Part shown: one piece after another, positions 54,963-64,000 of the stretch | Layout: each line of letters begins with the position of its first letter | How positions within the stretch are numbered: the first letter of the stretch is position 1 | Position numbers and translations under genes: made by a program | Notes under the pieces: model-generated | What the model was told of the DNA's origin: nothing | Databases searched by the model: none | Seen by the model: only the letters and a program-made list of their open reading frames with translations | DNA from: Anthopleura xanthogrammica | Taxonomy: Eukaryota > Cnidaria > Anthozoa > Actiniaria > Actiniidae | Assembly: GCA_964019055.1 (NCBI GenBank) | Contig: OZ025212.1 | Location: 10,445,391-10,509,390, forward strand | Length of the DNA stretch: 64,000 nucleotides | Direction of reading: 5' to 3'

Positions 54963-55593
54963 TTCACTAAAAAGCAAACAAAGAATCTAATTCTCAAGAG
55001 AATGACACATGGTCTGAAATGGATGGGAAAACATTATGCCCAAGGTAAAGACTGAGGTCTATTCCAAGAAAATTCAGTGGGAACATTTTTGCATTTTTTT
55101 CCCTACCTTTGAGCATTTGCATAAGTTGTAAGAGCCAAGTTAATATCGATTTTCCATCCCTTGCTTGCCTAGATGATTGAAGATGGACAAAAACCATGAT
55201 CAAAATACAAAAAAAAAAAACTTGGTCTTACAACAATTTGAAAGTAGCTGAATAGCTTTAGCTTTATGGGAATAAAATTTTCAAAAGAATTTCTTGGTTG
55301 AACCCAACTGCATGAGAGGTTTGAGCATTTACCGCAAAGAAAAGTTTTCTTAGGCTACAACATCACTTCCAAAGCTTGCTCTATTCTCCTGCTTTATAAC
55401 CATTTTTATAATAGCATGACAAAAAAAAAACAACCTATAATTCGATTCGTTTCGGTTTTTGGTTTCTGCCAAACAAATTTTCAAGGGTCTGTCAGTGAGT
55501 AAATTTTGATTGACAGCAGCCGTAAACCCAGGTGTTTTGTGCTGTGTTGGTTGCGTAATTATGAAAATGGGTTTAAGTATTATCAAGCATCAC
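54963..55593. other. No feature recognised
   Basis: AT-rich DNA with A-runs; no NEMF continuation (the conserved segment after the lysine-rich linker) was found on the minus strand. Confidence 0.5.
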
Positions 55594-56110
55594 CTTTTTC
55601 TTCTTCTTTTTCTTTTCATTTTCTTCCTGTTTTTCCTCCTCTTCAGAATCAGACTCATGAAAGGGATTTCTATATAAAGATAAAATGTTCATAGTGACTA
55701 TTTCTATACACCAATGAAGAAATAGACACCATGCGCATGCTGTGTGTAGTTAGTATAAAGCATGCAGGGATTGGTAGAGTGAGAAATGAGACTGAGAAAT
55801 GTTTCTTACACTTCTTGAGTGTTCTAACAGACCCCAAGTGCTTTATAACTGCACACAGCACAGCAAGCAAGTTTTTTTATTTCTTTTATAGAATGCAAAT
55901 ATTTTGAATACAAATGATGAAATACAAATTGTGTGCGAGTGCTGTGTGCTCTCATTAAGCATGCATTCCCAACCAATCAGAAAGCGAGATTTATAACAGC
56001 TATTTTACAATTCATTGTTCTGTATACATGCAAACAGACAGCACGTTCATCACTGCCGATTTGACTCTTAGCTTAGGAGATATTTGAGAATATATTACAA
56101 CCACTCCCTT

Positions 56111-56332
56111 AAAATGACAACAGTCCCCTTCACGGTTCCCTGCACCATCTTGAAAGGTAGCCATACTTTTGCATCAATTGCCAGACACGAGGTGACCTTG
56201 CAATGATAGTGATGTGAATAATTGTCCAAGGTACTAAAAAAGGTCTCTATCATTGCAAGGTCATCTCATGTCAAAGGTACTACAGCTACCTTTCAAGATG
56301 ACGCAGGGAATTGTGAAGGAGACTATTGTTTT
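56111..56332. repeat. Foldback element in the NEMF pseudogene intron
   Basis: 'aaaatgacaacagtcccctt' and 'accatcttgaaaggtagc' at the left recur inverted at the right, with 'ctatcattgcaaggtca' near the centre. Arms are about 90 bp with mismatches. Confidence 0.7.
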
Positions 56333-56582
56333 GACCTTATCCATACAAATGAAAAATCAAGCTTGTCTGACACACCTTAGCAACAGCGTGATGTGGTTTG
56401 TCTCTAGTTTGAGTTCTTTAATGGCACATGCCACTGGATTCTCCTGCATCTGTGCTTCTTTAACAATATTCTTTATTTCTGTCCAGTCAATTTGATTGGC
56501 AATAGCACTGTTGACGGTTTGTATGGCTTAATCAACCTGTCCAGCAAAAATGAACATTGATAAATGGTTGGATGGGCTTGGA

Positions 56583-57022
56583 TTCATGGATGGATGGGGG
56601 AAGGAATGGATGGATGAGATATGATGGATCAGTGGATGAGGGAGGGATGGATGGATTGATGGATGGATGAATAGAAGGAACGATGGATGGATGAATGGAT
56701 GGATGGATAAATGGATGAATAGAAATATGGATGGGTGGATGGGTGGATGAATAGAAGGTTGGATGGATGGATGGATGGAATGGGATGGATGGAATGGGAT
56801 GGATGGAATGGGATGGATGGAATGGGATGGATGAAATGGGATGGATGGAATGGGATGGATGGAATGGATGGATGGAATGGGATGGATGGAATGGGATGGA
56901 TGGTATGGGATGGATGGAATGGGATGGATGGAATGGATGAATAGAAGGATGGATGGATGGGATGGATGGAATGGGATGGATGGAATGGGATGGATGGATG
57001 GAATGGGATGGATGGATGGATA
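56583..57022. repeat. GGATG/GGAAT-type satellite-like tract
   Basis: 440 bp of GGAT and GGATGGAATGGGAT units, irregular. It lies in the intron between two NEMF pseudogene exons. Long frames through it are not genes. Confidence 0.95.
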
Positions 57023-57574
57023 TCATACTCACAAGTGTTAAATTTACTTCAATTAATTCAGCTTTTTTAATATCTTTCTCCTAAAAGAATAAAATAAGCA
57101 GTACTGTATTTAGGTTTTATATTCACATTTAATCATATCCGAAAAAAAAAAAAGATAAGAACCATTTACCTGTGTAGACCTCAATTCTTTGAGTCTTTTT
57201 TTCATGGTCAATTCTAACATTTCCTCTTTTTTTAGAGCTACTTTCTCTTGTTGTAAGGCTTTGACATCAATCTTCTGGCTTTCAATGTTGGAGAAAAATT
57301 AATCTTCTGCCTGAAACATGCCATTTGCAGCAATAACAGACATTGATTCTTTATTTAAGAACATGTTATTTAAGCCCCCTTGGCCCTAACCCTGGCTATG
57401 CCCATACATGATGACATAATGCTCAAATATTTCTAACTGCAGATATGTTTATTTACCTTTATGAAGGGTGCTCACTGTAGGAACCAGATGAATGTTGACT
57501 TAGAAGAAATGGATGGAACTCTTGAAAACTAGTATAGTAAATATAGAAAACAGAATAGTAAATACTGAAAGAAT

Positions 57575-57665
57575 TAATGGATGGATGGGAAGGATATTAA
57601 GATGGGATGGGATAGGAAGAATAGATGGATGGGATGGATGGATTAAAGGGATGGATGCATGGAAA
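57575..57665. repeat. Short GGATG-rich tract
   Basis: Degenerate GATGG units similar to 56,583-57,022, in the region where a NEMF exon is expected but missing. Confidence 0.8.
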
Positions 57666-57881
57666 TATGTGAAAATGGAAATGGAAAGGATAGAAAGGAT
57701 AAGATGAGAGATAATGTAATTGATGAACATGCAGATAAGACACATGGATGGAAGAGAATGGGATGGCTACTTTGCTGTACATCTTAAGTTTGGAAACCAT
57801 ACTTTACCTTACAAACTTGTGACTGTGCTTGGTCAATAAATGAGTCTGCCATTATAAGAGCATCCATTACTTTTGGAAGTT

Positions 57882-58394
57882 CTGGAAAGACGATAGAAAT
57901 AATACCGGTAATCAAATTTAATTACAGAGAGCGATTTTTTGCAGAATTGATAATTGATAGACATTGATATATTAATAGACATAGCCTCCACTGTAGTCTA
58001 ATAGACCTTTTCACCGATATGGAAGCCATCTTAAATTATGGGATGCCAAGGGTGCAAATGTAGAAATATCTATAAAGCATAGAGTGGCAAGGTTACTTTC
58101 TCAAGTAATTTTAATATTTGGTGTTTTTTTTATTTATTTTTATTTAAACATATAAATTATCTGTGTTCTCTCAAAGAGTTAGTCTCATCGTGGGAGATTA
58201 CACAGTATAAATTTACAGATTTTGGAGTAAAGGAATAAAAGAAAAAAAAAGTTGTACAATATTGATATTAAAATATTAATTAAAATAAAGATAAACTACA
58301 AGGAAACTACAAGAGATAAATATATATTAAGGAAGATAAAAGTAAGCAAATTGAAAAGGTTCACATTACAATAAAATTTGAGAATATATACATT
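57882..58394. other. No feature recognised
   Basis: AT-rich, no exon seen on either strand. Upstream NEMF exons of the minus-strand copy would be expected here or further right. Confidence 0.5.
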
Positions 58395-58434
58395 ATTGAA
58401 ATCTTTTTGTATCCATTATATAGTTTTGCACATA

Positions 58435-58815
58435 TTATATAAACAACTTTCGGTTTTGTTCTGAACTGAGGTATGGAGAACCGTGTAGAAAATAATGTAC
58501 TTTATTTTTATCGGGAATTGGTTTATTGAAAAGCTGTGCGGAAAGTGATATCAAAGTTTGACGTTGATCGGCATATCGAGAACAATGTAAGAAATAATGA
58601 GAAATTGACTCAACAGATCCATCATTACAGTCACAGAGTGGTGCATTTACACAAAATTTTAAATAAATACAAATTTAAAGCACAGTGTCCTCGCCGAAGT
58701 CTGGTGTGTAGTATACATGCTTCTCTATTAACAGAGGCATTATAAAGTTGATTATAAACAACGCAGAATCTATCACGAAGCTTGTCCACGACGGGACAGC
58801 AAGGAACATTGTTGA
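58435..58815 (-). pseudogene. LINE 3' fragment (C-terminal region of RT protein)
   Basis: The minus strand reads NREACILHTRLRRGHCALN, then after a frameshift CDCNDGSVESISHYFLHC and a trailing helix ending KLFI then TAA. The RLR-GH-LN followed by a Cys/His cluster (CxC...HYFLHC) is the conserved C-terminus of jockey/CR1-type LINEs. Only the end is present. Confidence 0.7.
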
Positions 58816-58866
58816 ACTATAGACGTTTATATGAATTTGTTGCTTTTATGTTTTTCGGGTTACCTG

Positions 58867-61800
58867 TGGTGACGGGGACCCCCCGCAGTTGTTATGATTC
58901 CACATGGCGATTAAAATGTGTTAAGTTTTCTTCAATCTGCGTTATAATCCTCTAAAATTCCGCTCTAAATCTAGCCATCTAAGAAATATCTCGTCTCGTC
59001 GGGGTTCTCGAGCACATTTTGGTCCTTCGAGCCGGATTCTTTTCCAGCGTGCAGTCTTAGAGAAGCGACGAACGATGGATTTATCGAGTGGAAATACCGA
59101 AGAAAACAACCTGCTATTGGACCTACCAGAGACGACAATATCCCGTCCAAAGAGGCATGCGATCACTGATAAACCACCTGGTGTTCTATCCGAGGAAATA
59201 TTCAAGGCAAAGGGAATTCGAAAGGGAAAGAAATCCAAGGTAACAAGGTTGGTTAACCAAATTCGTCAGTATATTCAAGAGGGAATCAATGTTAAATCGA
59301 TCAAGGCCCTTCGTCAAGAATTAAATCAGGCTATTGAAATGATGGAAATGTCAAACGAAGTTCTTTATATTCTTGAACCTGATAACGAGGAGCATGAGCA
59401 ATGGATGGAAATGGCTTTGGAGCCTACTGTGCTGTGTTTGTCTGATATTGAAAGATATATTCAGCAAAATTCCTCTTCTACAAGATCCAGCTGCAGTTCG
59501 AAGTCAAAATCAAGTCGATCAGGCTCTTCTAGTTCTAAATATTCTACAAGTGTGACAACCGTTTCTGTCTCAGACGTGCAGTCAAACCGGAGTCAACCAA
59601 AGGCAGCTAAGCCTGAAAGGGAGTCACAGCCAAGTCAAAGGAAAGCAACATCAACTACATTTAGCCATTCTAAATCTAGTTCGTTGTACCAAGACAAGCT
59701 GTTAGAAGCTAAGCTCATAGAACATGATATTCAAGTGATTTCAAAGCAAACTGAAGAGGATAACCGTCTGATGGCAGAACAAGAAAGGAAAGAACAACAA
59801 CTGAGAGAAACTCAAGCTAAAATCGAACAAGAGAGCTTCGAGTTACGAAGATTAAATGAAGAAGCCATGAGAGCACGTAAACTGAGGACTTTGGAAGAGA
59901 ACAAGCAACGAGCAATTTTAGAAGCCAAATTACTACAAGATATGGAACAAACTCAGAGGGATCCCACTCCAGTATCAACTTCTTCGGTAAGTTTACTGTC
60001 CAGTAATAAGAATCCCATTACGAATGATTTCCCATTGGCAAGAGAAATTAGCAAAGCCGGTGGTCATGTTCAGCTAACAGGAACCACAAAGGGTGGTTCA
60101 GAAGAACATGGGCCTAGTGACATACACATTCAGAACTCTAGCACCCCACAGGTGACTAGTTCCCATTCAGCATTGTTTTTCACACCGACTCCAGTATCAA
60201 CTTCACAAGGAAGTTTGCTGTCAAGTCAAACCCCTCTCAACACAATGGATAAACATGTCAAGGAAACCTACACAACTAGTGTTCACGTTCAGTCCAGGGA
60301 GACCACACAGGGTGGTTTAAAACAACCCAAGCCTGGTATTGTTTACACACAGAACTCTAGCACCCCACTGGTGACTAGTTCGCACCATATGTTGTTATCC
60401 ACACCTCCATTTGTGCCATCATCAGCTCATGCGAATGCCTTTGGTGAAGATTCAGCAGAGCGGATCCCCAGTATCCCCAATCAAGGTTTGATGCCAACGT
60501 CAATGCAGACAAACTCCCCTTGGAGAGGTCAATGGAGCAAACCAGAGCAGATTTTCTCATCTATACATGATACAAGTAAGGTAAAGCCAGAGTTACCGAA
60601 ACTGTGGGGACAAATCCCTACCTTCATGGGTCCTCCCCAGGACCAGTGGATTGACGAGCTAGACGAGTCTAGCCCTTACCAAGACCCAGGATTGCACCAC
60701 CGTGTTGCTTACGGAGCATCTGCGTTTGAACGATCCCTACCAAAGTTCGAGCTCCATAGGTTTGATGGATCAGCCATGGCGTGGCCTGACTGGATCAGCA
60801 GATTCAAGAGTGTAGTTCATGACCAACCATTTCTCAATGATCATCAGCGGATGGCCTACTTACAGTCTCTTGTGACTTCAGCAGCGAAGACTGAGATACA
60901 GTATCTCGGTGAGGACGGAATGAATTATGCAGTAGCCCTGAGAATTCTGAAGAGCAGATTTGCTGATGCAGGCAAGATTGTGCGAGCAGCTATTTCCCAA
61001 CTGAAGGAAGCTCCGTCCCCCCGTGTCAGTGACCATCAAGGAATAGTCAAGCTTTACCAGACTCTACGATCTGCAGTAGTGATATTGCATCGACAACGGT
61101 TTATTGCAGACCTACTGAGTGAAACCAACGTTGCCATGGTCGTTGAGAAGTTACCAGACGCCCTCGCCACCAAGTGGGCGATGGAGGTACAAAGACATGA
61201 ACTGCTTGGAAGACCGAACCTTTTCGATCTTGATCGATGGTTGTCAGAACAGGTGCGATGCAGACAGCAACTGGTCCAAAGAGAGCCGACAATGAAGAAC
61301 ACCAGCAACCTTAAGCTTCAAGCCTCAAAGAAAGATCACGGTGTCAGAGCTAGCACACTCGCTACAAATCTTAATCATAATTCTGAGGCAAAACCCAAGG
61401 ACAAACCACCTCGCTCGTGTTTGTGTTGCGGACAGCCTCATTCATTATACAGCTGTGGTGATTTCCTTAAAAGATCTGTGTCTTCACGTCGAGAAGTTGT
61501 GAACAAAGGAACTCTTTGCTTCAATTGCCTAAGGACTGGTCACAAAGCAAAGGACTGTAATTCCAAAAATCGTTGCAATGTAGAAAATTGCAACGGACTC
61601 CATCACAGTCTCTTACACGAATCCAAGAAAACAGACTCAAGTACGTCTACAAACTCAGTCCCAACTCAGCAAGACAACACTCCTAGTGCTTCAAGTAAGC
61701 AGCAGCCGCCAAGGGCACCTGCCAATACGGATGTACATTCTGGTGCGGCAAATACACGTGTGACTTCATCCGCATTGTCCAACAAAACAGTCTATTTCCA

Positions 61801-64000
61801 GATAGTCCCGGTGAGAATTGAAGGAGTCAGAGGGGCGGGACCCGTAGACACTTATGCGATATTGGATGCCGGAAGCTCCGACTCTTTGCTTCGTCAAGAC
61901 ATAGCTGACACCCTTAGACTTGAGGGTCCAGAACATCGGCTCACTCTAGGAAACTTGGAAAGTGAAGGCGTCCAGAGGATCTCCCAACTACTGAGCTTGA
62001 AAGTCATTCCAATAGGAACTGGGGCATTGAACAAGACAGTTAATATTGCACGTGCTTGGACGGTCCCAAGGCTGAACATACCACCACGTCAACTTGTGAA
62101 AGAGAGAGACAAACAAAAATGGTCTCATCTACGTGACCTCGATCTTCCAGAAGTGTCGACAAACCAAGTTGGTCTCCTGATCGGAGTAGACGTCCCTGAA
62201 GCCATGCTGCAACACGAGTACCGAAGAGGACCTAAAGGACAGCCCTATGCAGTTCGAACAGATTTCGGTTGGGCTGTGGCTGGTGCTGATCATGGAACTG
62301 CGTTTGAGAATAGCGACAAGCCAATCCACGTTGGCCATGTGGGTGTTACTATCGATGAGCAGCAGCTAAACCGTCAACTCGAGGACTGGTGGAAGACAGA
62401 ATCCTTCGGCACCAAGTTCGACCGTCAAGAGCTCCGATCTCAGGAAGATGAGAGAGCGCTGCAGCATTTACAAGAGAACACTAAGTTCCGAAAGGACTTA
62501 GGACATTATGAAACAGGCTTGTTATGGAAAACGGAGTCGCTGAAGCTCCCGAATAACTTAGAGGTTGCGGAGAGGAGACTTGCGCAGCTCGAACGAAGTC
62601 TAGACAAAGATCCGAATAAAGCAGCGCTGTACTACAAGACTATGAACAGTTATATTGAAAAGGGGTACGCTAGAAAACTTACAGAAGACGAAGCCAACGT
62701 TCAACCGGAAAATACTTGGTATTTACCTCACCATGCTGTAACCAATGTCAACAAGCCGGGCAAGATTCGTGTGGTGTTTGATGCCGCCGCGGAACACAAA
62801 AGCATTTCCCTTAATACAGAATTGGTGTCGGGACCTGACCTACTCAACAGTCTGGTCGGTGTCATCATGAGATTCAGGCTACACGCGTACGCCTTTACAG
62901 CCGACATCGAGAGCATGTTTTTTCAAGTGTGTGTCATAGAAAGAGATCAACCCTCACTCCGATTCCTGTGGAGAGGTGAGGACAGAGACAGACCTCCTGA
63001 TGCTTACCAAATGCTGGCACTGATATTCGGTGCAAAGTGCAGCCCTTGCTGTGCCAATTACTGTCTCAAAGCAGCAGCTACAGATAGTCGAGAAAGCTAT
63101 GATGCCTCTACTGTGAACACTGTTCTTAACGAATTTTACATGGATGATGTCTTGAAGTCAGTCAAGACTGAAGATGAAGCAACTCACCTGACACAACAAC
63201 TGATAGAGCTTCTCGCCAATCACGGGTTCAGGCTCACAAAGTTCCTAAGTAACAGTAGAAAGGTCTTGGCCAACTTACCTTTACATGACATTGCAGGGTC
63301 CATTTCCAGTCTGGATTTGGACAACCTACCAGTTGAAAGAGCCCTAGGGGTCCTATGGAACACAGAGAAAGATACCTTAGAAGTAAAGGTATCTCAGAAA
63401 AGCCTTCCACCAACCAAGCGAAACATCCTCAGACAAATTAGTACGGTGTTCGACCCCATTGGATTTGCAGCTCCATTCATCCTGAGAGCAAAGATCATCA
63501 TGCAGCAGCTGTGGAGGCAAGGTTACTCCTGGGATCAGCCGATCTCTGGTCCCATTCTTCAAGCGTGGGAATCGTGGAACGAGGATCTATCAAAACTTGC
63601 TGACTTCAATATTCCAAGATGTTATGCAGATGTCAAGAAAGAAGTTGCAGATGTCCAGCTACACATATGTGCTGATGCTTCTGAAGATGCATTTGGAGCT
63701 GTGGCGTACCTCCGTCACGAGTACACTGATCACACCTATAGCTGTTCCTTTGTGTTCAGCAAGACTCGACTAGCCCCGGTCAAGCCACTAACAATTCCAA
63801 GATTGGAGTTGCAAGCAGCAGTCCTAGCCGGCAGGATCGGGCAGATGTTATCTAAGGAACTCAAACTCTCCAAAGATCAAATAACATACTGGACTGATTC
63901 AGCAACAGTGCTACAGTACATAAACAACACGAAAGCAAGATTTCACACATTTGTTTCTAACCGAATTGCTGAAATCAGAGAAGCATCAAACCCCAATAAC
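58867..64000 (+). mobile_element. Second BEL/Pao retrotransposon, runs off the window
   Basis: A long open polyprotein with BEL/Pao domains begins at 59,075 and continues to the last base. A possible primer-binding site, TGGTGACGGGG, lies at 58,867. The 5' LTR would then end at about 58,860, but its start cannot be set without the 3' LTR. It belongs to a different lineage from the first element, with a much longer Gag. Confidence 0.85.
59075..64000 (+). CDS. BEL/Pao Gag-Pol polyprotein, second lineage (incomplete at 3')
   Basis: Open from ATG at 59,075 to the window end, 1,642 codons without a stop. About 1-450 is Ser/Thr-rich, with a coiled coil near 220-290 (charged LEAKLIEHD and EERKEQQLRE-like helices). 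It contains a degenerate internal repeat (TPVSTS..SLLSS and QNSSTPxVTSSH) present twice, at about 300-360 and 370-430. The Gag domain KFELHRFDGSAMAWPDWISR starts near 555. Zinc-knuckle region about 780-850 (CFNCLRTGHKAKDC). Protease LDAGSSDSLL at about 928. RT about 1,220-1,430, with KIRVVFDAA, DIESMFFQV and catalytic YMDD at 1,355. RNase H from about 1,528 (CADASEDAFGA). The integrase lies beyond the window. The uninterrupted frame suggests a recent copy. Confidence 0.93.
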   Translation, partial: MDLSSGNTEENNLLLDLPETTISRPKRHAITDKPPGVLSEEIFKAKGIRKGKKSKVTRLVNQIRQYIQEGINVKSIKALRQELNQAIEMMEMSNEVLYILEPDNEEHEQWMEMALEPTVLCLSDIERYIQQNSSSTRSSCSSKSKSSRSGSSSSKYSTSVTTVSVSDVQSNRSQPKAAKPERESQPSQRKATSTTFSHSKSSSLYQDKLLEAKLIEHDIQVISKQTEEDNRLMAEQERKEQQLRETQAKIEQESFELRRLNEEAMRARKLRTLEENKQRAILEAKLLQDMEQTQRDPTPVSTSSVSLLSSNKNPITNDFPLAREISKAGGHVQLTGTTKGGSEEHGPSDIHIQNSSTPQVTSSHSALFFTPTPVSTSQGSLLSSQTPLNTMDKHVKETYTTSVHVQSRETTQGGLKQPKPGIVYTQNSSTPLVTSSHHMLLSTPPFVPSSAHANAFGEDSAERIPSIPNQGLMPTSMQTNSPWRGQWSKPEQIFSSIHDTSKVKPELPKLWGQIPTFMGPPQDQWIDELDESSPYQDPGLHHRVAYGASAFERSLPKFELHRFDGSAMAWPDWISRFKSVVHDQPFLNDHQRMAYLQSLVTSAAKTEIQYLGEDGMNYAVALRILKSRFADAGKIVRAAISQLKEAPSPRVSDHQGIVKLYQTLRSAVVILHRQRFIADLLSETNVAMVVEKLPDALATKWAMEVQRHELLGRPNLFDLDRWLSEQVRCRQQLVQREPTMKNTSNLKLQASKKDHGVRASTLATNLNHNSEAKPKDKPPRSCLCCGQPHSLYSCGDFLKRSVSSRREVVNKGTLCFNCLRTGHKAKDCNSKNRCNVENCNGLHHSLLHESKKTDSSTSTNSVPTQQDNTPSASSKQQPPRAPANTDVHSGAANTRVTSSALSNKTVYFQIVPVRIEGVRGAGPVDTYAILDAGSSDSLLRQDIADTLRLEGPEHRLTLGNLESEGVQRISQLLSLKVIPIGTGALNKTVNIARAWTVPRLNIPPRQLVKERDKQKWSHLRDLDLPEVSTNQVGLLIGVDVPEAMLQHEYRRGPKGQPYAVRTDFGWAVAGADHGTAFENSDKPIHVGHVGVTIDEQQLNRQLEDWWKTESFGTKFDRQELRSQEDERALQHLQENTKFRKDLGHYETGLLWKTESLKLPNNLEVAERRLAQLERSLDKDPNKAALYYKTMNSYIEKGYARKLTEDEANVQPENTWYLPHHAVTNVNKPGKIRVVFDAAAEHKSISLNTELVSGPDLLNSLVGVIMRFRLHAYAFTADIESMFFQVCVIERDQPSLRFLWRGEDRDRPPDAYQMLALIFGAKCSPCCANYCLKAAATDSRESYDASTVNTVLNEFYMDDVLKSVKTEDEATHLTQQLIELLANHGFRLTKFLSNSRKVLANLPLHDIAGSISSLDLDNLPVERALGVLWNTEKDTLEVKVSQKSLPPTKRNILRQISTVFDPIGFAAPFILRAKIIMQQLWRQGYSWDQPISGPILQAWESWNEDLSKLADFNIPRCYADVKKEVADVQLHICADASEDAFGAVAYLRHEYTDHTYSCSFVFSKTRLAPVKPLTIPRLELQAAVLAGRIGQMLSKELKLSKDQITYWTDSATVLQYINNTKARFHTFVSNRIAEIREASNPNN

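Larger units (their letters stand above)
55594..57881 (-). pseudogene. NEMF: NEMF middle exons, inverted relative to exons 1-3
   Basis: Five minus-strand exons with good splice sites: 57,881-57,808 (LPKVMDALIMADSFIDQAQS), 57,310-57,170 (AED, stop, FFSNIESQKIDVKALQQEK), 57,080-57,033 ([16 protein letters not shown]), 56,536-56,376 (VD, stop, [18 protein letters not shown]) and 55,669-55,594 (NPFHESDSEEEEKQ, then poly-Lys). They match, in order, the coiled-coil and NFACT-N/linker part of NEMF (human VDRAIQVVRSALANQIDW region). Phases join (0, 0, 0, 2). Both stops are TAA at positions where the family has Glu and Arg/Lys. The exon expected between the first and second (the GYIIQ...YEEFHPF part) is missing. 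So this is a decayed or rearranged NEMF copy. Confidence 0.85.

Noticed and set aside
56532..57032. Ser/His/Pro-rich frame of 166 codons
   Set aside because: Translation of the GGATG-type simple repeat; one NEMF exon on the same strand lies next to it in another context.
55594..57310. Stop-codon reassignment (TAA read as an amino acid) to explain the NEMF stops
   Set aside because: TAA is used as a stop in other genes of the window's families, and a missing exon plus inverted layout already indicate decay.
58942..59238. 98-codon minus-strand frame
   Set aside because: Antisense of the start of the second BEL/Pao polyprotein and its leader.

Overview
The window is animal genomic DNA, most likely from an anthozoan cnidarian (stony coral or sea anemone). 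Reasons: spliced genes with GT-AG introns, a secreted PAN/Apple-EGF-PLAT gene family of a cnidarian type, BEL/Pao and LINE retroelements, many short inverted-repeat DNA elements, and AT-rich noncoding DNA. The species is inference. All product calls come from reading translations by eye; no database search was possible.

Layout. 1-12,200: mostly noncoding, with two palindromic elements near 3 kb and a broken LINE at 9.3-11.1 kb. 12,213-52,714: one ancestral segment present three times, A (direct, 12.2-23.46 kb), B (inverted, 23.46-35.3 kb) and C (direct, 35.3-52.7 kb). Each copy held a PAN-EGF-PLAT gene, a cysteine-rich exon on the opposite strand, and the first exons of NEMF, the ribosome-quality-control gene (yeast Rqc2/Tae2). 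52.7-58 kb: NEMF exon 3 on + in copy C, then five middle NEMF exons on the minus strand with two in-frame stops. 58.4-64 kb: a LINE tail and a second BEL/Pao element that runs off the window.

State of the copies. In A the PAN-EGF-PLAT gene is complete: six exons, 270 codons, every phase matching. In B it is complete except for one frameshifted EGF exon, and it has two extra calcium-binding-type EGF exons. In C it is a pseudogene: no signal exon, a stop early in PAN, a deleted splice donor, no PLAT. NEMF exons 1-2 are clean in C, mutated in A and lack the exon 2 acceptor in B. C alone continues to NEMF exon 3 and is closest to the original locus.

Because the copies align, each gives the empty site for insertions in the others. 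This defines to the base an intact BEL/Pao element (identical 151-bp LTRs, 4-bp TSD), a TTAA element, TA- and AT-target MITEs, a foldback, a hAT-like element and a 943-bp long-TIR element with its own ORF. The insertion patterns disagree about which copies are closest relatives. Large tandem arrays (a 36-bp unit of about 55 copies, a 46-bp unit, and an unbroken TCCA tract of about 145 units) are each expanded in only one copy.
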